In this document: positions 9,019-17,261 of the stretch, one piece after another | How the letters are laid out: each line of letters begins with the position of its first letter | How positions within the stretch are numbered: the first letter of the stretch is position 1 | NCBI RefSeq assembly: GCF_001278845.1 | Contig: NZ_CP012590.1 | Location: 2,852,001 to 2,916,000, forward strand | DNA length: 64,000 nt | Reading direction: 5' to 3' | DNA from: Actinomyces sp. oral taxon 414 | Lineage (GTDB): Bacteria > Actinomycetota > Actinomycetes > Actinomycetales > Actinomycetaceae | Position numbers and translations under genes: made by a program | The notes under the pieces: generated by a model | Database searches by the model: none | What the model saw: only the letters and a program-made list of their open reading frames with translations | Told to the model about the DNA's origin: nothing

Positions 9019-11144
9019 GCGCCCCCACCTTCCCCGTCTCGGTCGTTTTCCACTCCGACTGGGGGGTGAGCACCGGCGTCGGCGTGGTCGGCGGGGTGGA
9101 CGCCGCGGTCGAGAAGGACGAGCGCGGCCTGCCCGTGGTCCGCGGCACGGTGCTGACCGGCGTCGTACGGGAGCAGTCCGTCCTGGCCGCTCAGGCGCTC
9201 GACGGCAACGCTACCGGCCCCTGGCACAAGTTCGCCTCCGACCTGTTCGGCTCGGAGCAGGCCCCGCGCCTGGTCGTCTTCTCCGACGCGCGGGTGCCCG
9301 AGGGGGCTGCGGCCGGCCGCGCCCCGGTGCACGAGATCGTCTCCCTGTCCATCGACGACGACACGGGCACCGCCCGGGAGGACTTCCTGCGGTTCATTGA
9401 GCGGGCGGGCGCGTGCGCCCTCGTCGGCGAGGCCGCCCTGGTCGATGTCGACGCCGACGGGCGCCCGCTGACCTGGGACGAGGGCCGGCAGCGGGCCGCC
9501 GAGCTCCTGCTGGCGCTGTCCGGTCTGCTCGTGCGGGGCATCGGCTCGGACCGCTCCAACGGCGACGGCGCCTGCGACGTCCTGATCGGCGCCGCCGTGG
9601 CGGCCGGAGAGGACGTCGCCGCAGCGGCCGAGGCGAAGAGGAAAGTCAAGACCTGGTGCCAGGAGCAGGTCGAGAGCTGGGCCGCCGCCGCGGCCGGGCG
9701 CCGGGCCGACAGCGCGCCGGTCCCCTGCGCGCCGAGGGCCGAGCCCGATCTGGACGGGGAGCACCGGCCCCGGCTCGGTCGGGCGCCGGCGACCCCGGCG
9801 GGCCCGGCGGTTCGGGCCGTAAGCGCGCCGGCCACCCCGGCCGCGAGCGCGCCGGGCGCCGCACCGGCCCCGCCCGCGACGGCGACTCCGCACGCCCCGG
9901 GCGCCGCGCCGGCCCCGGGCGCCGTCGTCTCCCCCGCCCCGGGCGTCCCCGCCGAGTCGGAGCTGGTGGCAATGGATCTGACCATCGTCCTGAAGACCCC
10001 GGTGGTCTCCTACGAGGTGCCCATGTCCAATGAGGTCCGCTCCCTGGACTTCCTGCGCGGCACTGTGCTCCTGCCCTGGGTGCACCGCCTCCTCGGCCGC
10101 GAGTCTGGCGACCCCCTGGTCCGCGACGCCGTCGTCAACGGCGACCTCCTGGTCTCCGACGCCGTCGCCGTCGTCGACGACCGGGTCGGGCTGCCCATGC
10201 CCCTGGTCCTGTCCACCCCGAAGGTGTCGCGGGCGGGGCGCGAGTGGATCGAGGTCGCCAACCGCCTGCTCGTCGAGGAGCCGGAGGAGGTCCACAAGCC
10301 GCTGCGTTCGGGCTACGTCTTCCCCGATCCCGACCTCACCAGCCGGCCGGATCCGGTCGGCGCGGACGGCGCTGAGCAGTGCCCGCCCTTCGCCGGATGG
10401 TCGGGCGCCCCGCCGCTGACCGGACGCCAGTCGACGGCGCACGAGACCGCCACGGGGGCGGCGAAGGACGGCCAGCTCTTCCTGGTGCGGGCCCTGCCCG
10501 CGGGCCTGACGCTGCGCGCGACGGTGACCATGTCCCCGGCGCTGCACGAGCACGCGGGGGCCCGCCTGGAGGGCCTGGCCGGCAAGGCGCTGGACGCCCG
10601 CATCGGGGCGCGCCGCCTGAGCGGAACCTTCGGCCGCACACTGTGCACCTTCTCCGCGGCCCGGCCCCTGACGCCCGCCAAGCTGGTGGACGCGGAGACG
10701 ACCATCTGGTTCACCTCCGACGTCCTGGTGCGCTCCTCCGGCCTGGGGCCGGGCGGGGGCCTGGAGGACCTGCGCGGGGCCTTCGAGGGCGCCGGAGTCC
10801 CCATCGGGCTCGTCGACATCCCACCGGGGGAGAAGAGATTCCGGGCGGGGGTGCGTCACCGCCGCGTCGACTCCTGGTCCGCGGCGAGCCACCAGCCGCG
10901 GGCCACCAGAATGGCCGTCCAGGCCGGCTCGGTCTTGAGGATCCGGACCCTGGCCGACGACGCGCCCCGCAGACTGGCCCGCCTGGCCCTGACCGGCGTG
11001 GGCGAACTGCGGGCCCAGGGGTTCGGCCGCTTCGTCGTCGGGCATCCTCTTCTCGAAAGGGACTGGTTCCGTTTGGCCACTCTTCGGGCGAAGAATTTCA
11101 TTGCCGGAGCGGCCCGCACCGACGCGCAGGAGGAGCAGTCATGA
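9015..11144 (+). CDS. Double RAMP (Cas7-Cas7-like) fusion, type III effector subunit
   Basis: 709 residues. Two RAMP domains are joined by an Ala/Pro-rich linker (about residues 245-315). Domain 1 starts like Csm3/Cmr4: DWGVSTGVGVVGGVDAAVEK, then GLPVVRGTVLTGVVRE. D29 in GGVDAAVEKD aligns with the Csm3 catalytic Asp loop (GGVDNPVIRD), so target-RNA cleavage is plausible. Domain 2 (about 316-709) has FLRGTVLLPWVHRLLGR and a weaker C-terminal glycine loop (GELRAQGFGRFVVG), more like a Cas5/Csx10-type subunit. ATG 9015 overlaps the cas10 stop by 4 bp, and its stop overlaps the next start by 4 bp, so translation is coupled. RAMP identity is confident; Cas5 character for domain 2 is an inference. 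Confidence 0.8.
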   Translation: MSAPTFPVSVVFHSDWGVSTGVGVVGGVDAAVEKDERGLPVVRGTVLTGVVREQSVLAAQALDGNATGPWHKFASDLFGSEQAPRLVVFSDARVPEGAAAGRAPVHEIVSLSIDDDTGTAREDFLRFIERAGACALVGEAALVDVDADGRPLTWDEGRQRAAELLLALSGLLVRGIGSDRSNGDGACDVLIGAAVAAGEDVAAAAEAKRKVKTWCQEQVESWAAAAAGRRADSAPVPCAPRAEPDLDGEHRPRLGRAPATPAGPAVRAVSAPATPAASAPGAAPAPPATATPHAPGAAPAPGAVVSPAPGVPAESELVAMDLTIVLKTPVVSYEVPMSNEVRSLDFLRGTVLLPWVHRLLGRESGDPLVRDAVVNGDLLVSDAVAVVDDRVGLPMPLVLSTPKVSRAGREWIEVANRLLVEEPEEVHKPLRSGYVFPDPDLTSRPDPVGADGAEQCPPFAGWSGAPPLTGRQSTAHETATGAAKDGQLFLVRALPAGLTLRATVTMSPALHEHAGARLEGLAGKALDARIGARRLSGTFGRTLCTFSAARPLTPAKLVDAETTIWFTSDVLVRSSGLGPGGGLEDLRGAFEGAGVPIGLVDIPPGEKRFRAGVRHRRVDSWSAASHQPRATRMAVQAGSVLRIRTLADDAPRRLARLALTGVGELRAQGFGRFVVGHPLLERDWFRLATLRAKNFIAGAARTDAQEEQS

Positions 11145-12871
11145 GCGTGATTCGCTACGAGCTCACCATCCGTCTGAAGACCGCCTCGCCGCTGCACTCG
11201 GGCGGCATCGACGAGGTCGTGAACCGCCTGGAGGAGGGCAAGGACCGGCAGACCGTCGTGCGCAGATTCGCCCGCGACGGCAACGACCGCCCGATCCTGA
11301 CCGGCCGCTCGGTCAAGGGCGCCCTGCGCGCCGCCTGCCGGCGCCACCTGGAGGAGCGGCCAAACGACGCCGTCGCGAAGGTGCTGACTTCCGAGGCCCT
11401 GCGCCGCCTGTGGGGCGATGAGGGCAAGAAGAGCGCATCCGCCCCGCTGCGGGCCGCCTGCCTGACCGTCCACACCGTGCCCCTGATCCCGGAGGCGGAC
11501 GACGCCGGCAAGGGCGGGGCGGACGACGCCCTGCCGTCGCGCATGGGCAACGCCATCGACCGGTACTGGGGCTCGGTGGCCGACGGCGCCCTCTTCGAGC
11601 ACGAGTACCTGCCGGCCGGAAGGCCCCTGACGCTCGTCATCACCGCGCAGGCGGGCCTGCCCGACGGCGTCGCCGTGCCCGCGGGCGCGGTGGAGCCGGC
11701 GACCCCCGAGCAGATCGAGACGCTCTTCGAACTGCTCCTGGGCCTGTTCAGGAGCGAGCGGATCTCCTTCGGCGGACGCCGGGGCGCCGGCTGGGGGCGG
11801 GTGCGGCCCGATGTGCGGCCCGACGCCGACTTCTGGACCCTGACCAGGGCCCCGCTGGGGTCGTGCGACGACCTCGTGAGATGGTTGAGCGGCGGCCAGG
11901 ACATGGCCGGGGCGATCACACCGGTCGACTGCGGCGGCCCCGACCGGATGCGCATCACCGTCGAGTGGAACAGCCCCACGGGCATCCTCGTGGCCGATCC
12001 GCGGATCAGCGAGACCGAGCTCAAGCGCAAGAGGCAGGAGAAGGAGAAGCGGGAAAAGGCAGCGCAGAAGGCCGACCAGGGCGGCGGGCAGGGCGACGTG
12101 CGCGACGACTACGTTCCCGCCATGCAGATGTGCACGGACACCGCCGAGGGCAAGCGGCTCGTGCTGCCGGGCAGTTCGGTGCGCGGGGCGCTGCGCTCAC
12201 GGGCCTCGCGGATCGCCCGCACGATCCTGGCCGCCCGGCATGCGCCCGTCGCGGACTGGTCGAACACCGGTGTGCACGACCAGCTCGCCGCCGATCCCGT
12301 TCTGGTGCGGGACCTGTTCGGCTCCACCGAGCAGCGCGGCGCCCTGACGGTCCTGGACACCCTCGCCGTTCCGCGGCGCAAGCCCCGGAACATCCCCCAC
12401 AATGCGGGCGACCGGTGGACCGGCGGCGTCGCGGGCGGGGCCCTGTACGGCGAGGAGGTCCACGATGCGCAGTGGGGGGACCTGACGTTGGAGTTGGATC
12501 CGAACTCGTTCTCCCCGCAGGCGGACGTCAACCGCCGCAAGGCGGCCTGGTGCCTGCTCGGGCTCGTCCTGGCCGAGTTGGCCGCCGGGACGCTGCCGCT
12601 GGGCAGCCGCGGCACACGGGGGCTGGGGCAGGTGAGGGTCACCGGGATCAGAATCGAGGGCGGCTCGAGCCTCGGCGTCGAGGACTGGTCGGCGCCCGAG
12701 AAGGGCGGCGGGAGGAGCGGCGAGGAGCCCCTCGCCGCGCAGATCCTCAGTCATCTTCAGACGGTGAACGAGAAGATTGCCGTGAGCCCCGGTGCGGGCG
12801 ACAACTGGACCGGATGGTCCTCCTACTTGCTGCCAGAAGCTTGCTGCCAGAAGGAGGCGCGCGATGACTGA
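11141..12871 (+). CDS. Double RAMP (Csm3-like x2) fusion protein
   Basis: 576 residues. Both halves are Cas7-type RAMP domains. Half 1 has ELTIRLKTASPLHSGGIDE (D24 is a candidate RNA-cleaving Asp), then PILTGRSVKGALRAACRR and a glycine-rich loop FGGRRGAGWGRV (about 207-218). Half 2 starts near 268 (MRITVEWNSPTGILV), has LPGSSVRGALRSRASRI and ends in LPLGSRGTRGLGQVRV. A lysine/glutamate-rich insertion (about 288-315) lies early in half 2. Fusing two Cas7 units fixes their order in the filament, as in other III-D-like and III-E complexes. ATG 11141 overlaps the upstream stop (ATGA). The 3' end overlaps the Csx19-like start by 8 bp. Confidence 0.82.
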   Translation: MSVIRYELTIRLKTASPLHSGGIDEVVNRLEEGKDRQTVVRRFARDGNDRPILTGRSVKGALRAACRRHLEERPNDAVAKVLTSEALRRLWGDEGKKSASAPLRAACLTVHTVPLIPEADDAGKGGADDALPSRMGNAIDRYWGSVADGALFEHEYLPAGRPLTLVITAQAGLPDGVAVPAGAVEPATPEQIETLFELLLGLFRSERISFGGRRGAGWGRVRPDVRPDADFWTLTRAPLGSCDDLVRWLSGGQDMAGAITPVDCGGPDRMRITVEWNSPTGILVADPRISETELKRKRQEKEKREKAAQKADQGGGQGDVRDDYVPAMQMCTDTAEGKRLVLPGSSVRGALRSRASRIARTILAARHAPVADWSNTGVHDQLAADPVLVRDLFGSTEQRGALTVLDTLAVPRRKPRNIPHNAGDRWTGGVAGGALYGEEVHDAQWGDLTLELDPNSFSPQADVNRRKAAWCLLGLVLAELAAGTLPLGSRGTRGLGQVRVTGIRIEGGSSLGVEDWSAPEKGGGRSGEEPLAAQILSHLQTVNEKIAVSPGAGDNWTGWSSYLLPEACCQKEARDD

Positions 12872-13388
12872 GCGGTTCTCAATGCCCGGCCTGAAGCCGG
12901 GGGTGTGGACGGTCGACGTCGCCCAGGACGAGGATCTCGAGGCGGCCCTGGGCCGGGCGGGGCGCCTGGGCGCGAACGTCCAGGGCATCGCCTATACGAC
13001 GGCGGGGGCGCGGGCGCTCCAGTCGGTCTCGGGTCAGAGTCTGTGCGACACGGGTGACAACAAGGTCCCCCTCGATACCGTCTACGAGTTGAGGCTCTGG
13101 GCGGTGACCAGGAGGGACGGTGAAGACGACGGCGTGCTGGCGCGCGAGCTGCGGTGGCTCAACGGCAGCGGGTCGGCGGAGGTCGCCGTCCTCAGGGCCG
13201 ACGGCGTCAGAGACGGGACGGCGTCCGCGGAGGGCTGCTGGTACCGCCCCAACGCCTATCTGCAGCACGACGACAGCAAGAAGGACCCGAGCAAGATGCC
13301 CAAGATGACAAGCATCGAGGTCTTCGCCGAGGCCGAGTACGGCAATACGGTATTCGTTGACGAGCTTATGACGGGAAAGTGGAACTGA
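12864..13388 (+). CDS. Csx19-like type III-D CRISPR-associated protein
   Basis: 174 residues with no signal peptide or TM segment. It has conserved aromatic and acidic patches (YELRLWAVT, CWYRPNAYLQHDDS, EVFAEAEYGNTVF). I assign it to the small Csx19/TIGR03984-type family because it lies between double RAMPs and the TIGR03986-like RAMP and has the right length; I see no diagnostic catalytic motif. The start is ATG 12864 with a strong AAGGAGG at 12851-12857; the preceding gene ends 8 bp inside it. The next gene starts 2 bases after the stop. Its C-terminus is nearly identical to the peptide at 1-92, showing a recent duplication of this part of the operon. Confidence 0.6.
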   Translation: MTERFSMPGLKPGVWTVDVAQDEDLEAALGRAGRLGANVQGIAYTTAGARALQSVSGQSLCDTGDNKVPLDTVYELRLWAVTRRDGEDDGVLARELRWLNGSGSAEVAVLRADGVRDGTASAEGCWYRPNAYLQHDDSKKDPSKMPKMTSIEVFAEAEYGNTVFVDELMTGKWN

Positions 13389-13389
13389 T

Positions 13390-15627
13390 ATGAATGACTT
13401 CGAGCCCTTCCATTCCGCGGTCAACCGGATCCCGGTGCTGCGGGACGAGGCGCAGGCACTGGCCGAGGACGGGAAGTTGCCGGAGGATCTCTTCGCCGCC
13501 GGGCAGGCCCCCGGACACGATTACCTGGCGCCCGAGCGGCTGTCCGGTTCGATCGACCTGGAGATGATCGTGAGGACGCCGCTGGTATTCGGCCAGCAGA
13601 CTACCGCGCACGAAGGCAGCAAGGAGCGTCACTTCATCGACCTGCCGCTGGACGGGAGCGGCGGGCTCATTGTGCCCCCCACCATGATCAAGGGCATGAT
13701 CTCGCGCGTCTATGAGACGTTCACCTGCTCGCGCTTCCGCGTCTTCGGGGACACCCACGACCGGGAGGGGCAGCGCAGCCCCAAGAGCCGGCACTCCGAT
13801 CGCCTGACCTACCGTGGGGACCCGGCCAGCGCGCTGCAGCTCGTTCCCCTGCGCCTTGAGAAGAAGAATCCCGACGGCGGTTTCACGGCCGCCCTCCTCC
13901 AGGGCGACACCATGGTGACGACCGATTACCGTGAGAACGGGATCACCTACCCCACCATGCGGGCGGCCAGTTTGCAGGCCGGAATGCAGGGACACGCAAA
14001 ACTCTGCCTGCAGGGGGGACTCAAGAGGCTCGAGAGGATGACGCCTCACCTCAGGGAGATCCGTTGTCATATGACGCTGTGCCTTCATGGATATCACAGT
14101 AAGGGCGCCCGCTACGCCTATTGGCAGGTGACTCACATCCGGGACAACAGCGGCAAGTTCATCGAGGTCTTCCGGATCGATGACTCGGTGACCACGATCG
14201 AAGACATGGACGATGTCACCGGATACGTCTACCGCAGCACCGCCGAAGGAGACTCCCCCTCGAACCTGTTCCCCCGCAAGCACGACGAGCGGGTCTTCTT
14301 CGACGTATCGCGCGGCGGACCGGAGCGGGTCAAGGTCACCGAGAACGTGCTGGACGACTACCGCATTGTGGTCGACAGCTACATCGCCTATCGCGAGGAG
14401 GAGGAGAGGCTCAACATCCCCCTCAAGAAGAGGCACCGTCCCAATCGCGCCACCGCCGAGGCCCGCACCGGGAAGGAAACAACCGTCGATCTCAAGGAGG
14501 GCGATCTCGCCTACGCCGTCGTTGATCAGAATCGCGACGGATCCCATGTCGTGCGCCAGCTCCTTCCGGTCATGATCGGCAGGCGCGCCTACCAGGTCAG
14601 CCCGCGCCGTCTCGCCGAGGCCCAGCACATCCTCCCGGTCTCCAGACGCGACGACGCCACGGCCGCCGACCGGCTTTTCGGTTACGTCGTCCCCGAGGCC
14701 GAGGACGGAGCCAAGGGCGGGAATGTCGCGTCCCGCGGACGGCTGACCTTCGGGGCGGTCGACACCTCGCAGGCGAAAATCAGCCGCAAGGAGAAGATCC
14801 TCTCCCCGCTGCTTCAGCCCAAAACGACATCCGCGCGGCGATTCCTGACCGATTCAAGGGGAAGGACGCCGACCAATAAGAATGGCGGGCCGCTCGCCCG
14901 GGGCGAGTACTTCGCTCCGGGCCAGTTCCTGGGGGCCGCCGCCTACCCCGTGCACCGCACGATCGTGGAGCGCAAGGGCCTCGACGACTCCGGATTCCCG
15001 AAGCGGGCGCAGGATGACGCCGTTCTCGCCGGCCAGAAGCAGGACAATATCGGGGTGAGGCTCACCGCCAGGTCATGGGTGAGGATCGGCAGCAAGTTCC
15101 GGTGCAGGGTGTCGTTCTCGAATCTGAGCGGGGACGAGTTGACTGCACTCATCTGGGTGCTCACCCCGAAGAACCTGATTCCGTCCCGGGAGCGCAATGA
15201 CAATCCGCAGAAGGTCGGATTCCTGCAGATGGGGCTGGGCAAGCCGTTCGGGCTCGGCGCGCTCGAGGTGCGCATCGCCGACGGGGGTCTGCGCGTGATC
15301 CGCGGGGAAGAACTGGGCGCGGCGTACGAGGACCTGAGCGGCTGCCTCGGCGAGAGTGAGTCCCAGGTCGAGGCCTCGGAATACTCGTTCGCCGAGGAGG
15401 TCGAGGCCGAGCTCGCCCGCCGACCGTGGGTCCAGGCGCTGCAGCGCACGGCGTTCGGTTACACCGACGGCAAGGAGGTCCGCTACATGTCGTTGGATGA
15501 GAACAAGACCAACAATCAGACGGACTTCAAGACCGGACGTCCCAAGGATCACCGCGGCTTCTCCCCGCGGGACCTGCACGGCAACGATTCGCACAGGTGC
15601 ACTCAGATCCCGTCCGATAAGAAGTAG
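13390..15627 (+). CDS. Large type III CRISPR RAMP protein (TIGR03986-like), copy 2
   Basis: 745 residues and the last gene of the cas10 operon. N- and C-terminal parts match copy 1 (94-2334) closely: NDFEPFHSAVNRIPVLR, GSIDLEMI.RTPLVFG, VPPTMIKGMISRVYE near 95, GFLQMGLGKPFGLG near 610-623, and RYMSLDENKTNNQTD at the end. The middle (about 180-270, LERMTPHLREIRCHM) differs from copy 1 and instead resembles copy 3 (LRRVTPHLKRVSFSA). Recombination between paralogs or swapping of one segment would explain this mosaic. ATG 13390 follows the Csx19-like stop by one base. The leader of CRISPR array 1 follows downstream. Confidence 0.78.
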   Translation: MNDFEPFHSAVNRIPVLRDEAQALAEDGKLPEDLFAAGQAPGHDYLAPERLSGSIDLEMIVRTPLVFGQQTTAHEGSKERHFIDLPLDGSGGLIVPPTMIKGMISRVYETFTCSRFRVFGDTHDREGQRSPKSRHSDRLTYRGDPASALQLVPLRLEKKNPDGGFTAALLQGDTMVTTDYRENGITYPTMRAASLQAGMQGHAKLCLQGGLKRLERMTPHLREIRCHMTLCLHGYHSKGARYAYWQVTHIRDNSGKFIEVFRIDDSVTTIEDMDDVTGYVYRSTAEGDSPSNLFPRKHDERVFFDVSRGGPERVKVTENVLDDYRIVVDSYIAYREEEERLNIPLKKRHRPNRATAEARTGKETTVDLKEGDLAYAVVDQNRDGSHVVRQLLPVMIGRRAYQVSPRRLAEAQHILPVSRRDDATAADRLFGYVVPEAEDGAKGGNVASRGRLTFGAVDTSQAKISRKEKILSPLLQPKTTSARRFLTDSRGRTPTNKNGGPLARGEYFAPGQFLGAAAYPVHRTIVERKGLDDSGFPKRAQDDAVLAGQKQDNIGVRLTARSWVRIGSKFRCRVSFSNLSGDELTALIWVLTPKNLIPSRERNDNPQKVGFLQMGLGKPFGLGALEVRIADGGLRVIRGEELGAAYEDLSGCLGESESQVEASEYSFAEEVEAELARRPWVQALQRTAFGYTDGKEVRYMSLDENKTNNQTDFKTGRPKDHRGFSPRDLHGNDSHRCTQIPSDKK

Positions 15628-15789
15628 ACCCCGCATTCGTGGGGCCCCCACCCTCGACACTATCGGGGGCGCTGAGGGCGCTGAGGATCGGTGCCGAACC
15701 AAAAACGAACCATCATCAACCCGGTCGCATAACCAACTGGATTGTTGCGGCCTCTTGGATCGTTACGACCTCTTTGCTATATATCGTCA

Positions 15790-16158
15790 CCGCAGCGCTC
15801 GACCTTCTTGATTCGGCCGGCCCGGGTGTCCGTGTCGGGTCCGGCCGGGGTGCGGGGCGGTCTCGGCGGGGTCGACCCGGTTGGTGCTGGAGGTGTTGTT
15901 GTGGCTGGTGGGGCGGTATAGTGAACAGGGTGTCATGTTACATGTTTGCAAGATGGTGCTCCGACACCGACTTTTCCGCATGACCTGGTTGGAAGTTGGC
16001 GCGCGGAGGGCTCTGAGGGCCGTCGGTGGCGCTTGGCGTGATTGCGCCACTATGTGCTAGTCTGGACCTGGTGCTGGCCGGTCCGCAGGGGTGCTCCCGG
16101 GGCCGGTGGCGCTCCGGGCCCTCGAAGTGGCGTCATACCGCCACTCCCGAGAGCAGGG
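15790..16158 (+). promoter_or_regulatory. Leader of CRISPR array 1
   Basis: About 370 bp upstream of the first repeat match, in reverse complement, the sequence flanking array 2 (25147-25530). Shared blocks include GGGGCGGTATAG, GTGTCATGTTACA, TTTCCGCATGACCTGGTTG and GAAGTGGCGTCATACCGCC next to the first repeat. This conservation fixes the leader side of both arrays. TGCTAGTCT (extended -10, hexamer 16058-16063) is conserved as TGCTACTCT in leader 2 and is the best pre-crRNA promoter candidate. The 160 bp before it (15628-15789) hold nothing I recognise. Confidence 0.8.
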
Positions 16159-17252
16159 GTCAGGGAGCACCACGCACCTGTAGGTGCATTGAGACGCCTC
16201 CTTGTTAGTAGTCATCGTGGCCCACGTGGCCGTCAGGGAGCACCACGCACCTGTAGGTGCATTGAGACCAAAGGGGACAAGAAGCAGGTTGATGAGAACG
16301 AACGGTCAGGGAGCACCACGCACCTGTAGGTGCATTGAGACACTGAGCAAGCTAGACACAATCAGCGACTTGTCCTGTCAGGGAGCACCACGCACCTGTA
16401 GGTGCATTGAGACGTAAGCGACCATGAAGGTCGCAATTCCGACAACGTGGGTCAGGGAGCACCACGCACCTGTAGGTGCATTGAGACAATGCGCTGATCG
16501 TCGCCCAGGGGGCGACGAAGGGTCAGGGAGCACCACGCACCTGTAGGTGCATTGAGACTCTGCCAAGTCGGCCTTGTGTCTGGCCTGGGTAGCCGTCAGG
16601 GAGCACCACGCACCTGTAGGTGCATTGAGACGCCTCGGCGGCCAGACAGGCGGCGATGAAATTGCCGTCAGGGAGCACCACGCACCTGTAGGTGCATTGA
16701 GACTGTGTAGGACAGAAGTCCCGACACCACGACAGTGTGTCAGGGAGCACCACGCACCTGTAGGTGCATTGAGACTGTGTCAGCCCACTCCTTCAGGACT
16801 CGAAACGCCTCCCGTCAGGGAGCACCACGCACCTGTAGGTGCATTGAGACATCGCATCAAGAGCGACCGCGCGGTACCGCTCCGTGTCAGGGAGCACCAC
16901 GCACCTGTAGGTGCATTGAGACCTGGTGCAGACCACCGCCGTGATAATCCACCACATGGTCAGGGAGCACCACGCACCTGTAGGTGCATTGAGACGCCGT
17001 TATCTTTTTCTGGGAGCAGCTGCCAAGCTGCTGTCAGGGAGCACCACGCACCTGTAGGTGCATTGAGCCTTTCTCACCAGGAAGGCCCCCGGACTGGCCA
17101 GGATCGACGTGATGGCGCGGGAAGGTCCGAGGCAGTGCAGGGCGGTGCGTCCCCCATGCGCGCCACACCCACTCCGCGCCCATCCTTCCCGCACCGTCGC
17201 GCCGATCCCCAGCCCTGAGCCGCCAGTTCTGGTGAGAAAGGCTCATTGAGAC
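16159..17252 (+). CRISPR. CRISPR array 1: 13 repeats of 37 bp, 12 spacers
   Basis: Repeats start at 16159, 16232, 16305, 16377, 16451, 16522, 16595, 16667, 16739, 16814, 16886, 16959 and 17033. Each opens GTCAGGGAGCACCACG, contains the palindrome CACCTGTAGGTG and ends GTGCATTGAGAC. Spacers are about 34-38 bp. The terminal ATTGAGAC would give an 8-nt crRNA 5' tag of type III style, agreeing with transcription on the plus strand from the leader at the left. The thirteenth repeat is split: its last 8 bases (17245-17252) are displaced by a 180-bp insertion. Short ORFs here with REHHAPVGALR repeats are only translations of the repeat. Confidence 0.98.
17065..17244. mobile_element. MITE-like insertion in the last CRISPR repeat
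   Basis: 180 bp bounded by a 16-bp inverted repeat, GAGCCTTTCTCACCAG on the left and CTGGTGAGAAAGGCTC on the right. ATT flanks both sides (17062-17064 and 17245-17247), consistent with a 3-bp target duplication inside the repeat end ATTGAGAC. There is no convincing ORF inside, so it would need a transposase elsewhere. A lone match to one end is at about 54136-54154. Confidence 0.75.
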
Positions 17253-17261
17253 CACCTTTCC

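Noticed and set aside
16042..17218. Small proteins with repeated REHHAPVGALR peptides
   Set aside because: Translation of the CRISPR repeats and spacers, not genes.
17065..17244. Insertion taken as part of the IS256 element
   Set aside because: Its ends (GAGCCTTTCTCACCAG) do not match the IS256 ends (GGTCAAGTCTTTTGGTG), and the IS starts 18 bp beyond it.
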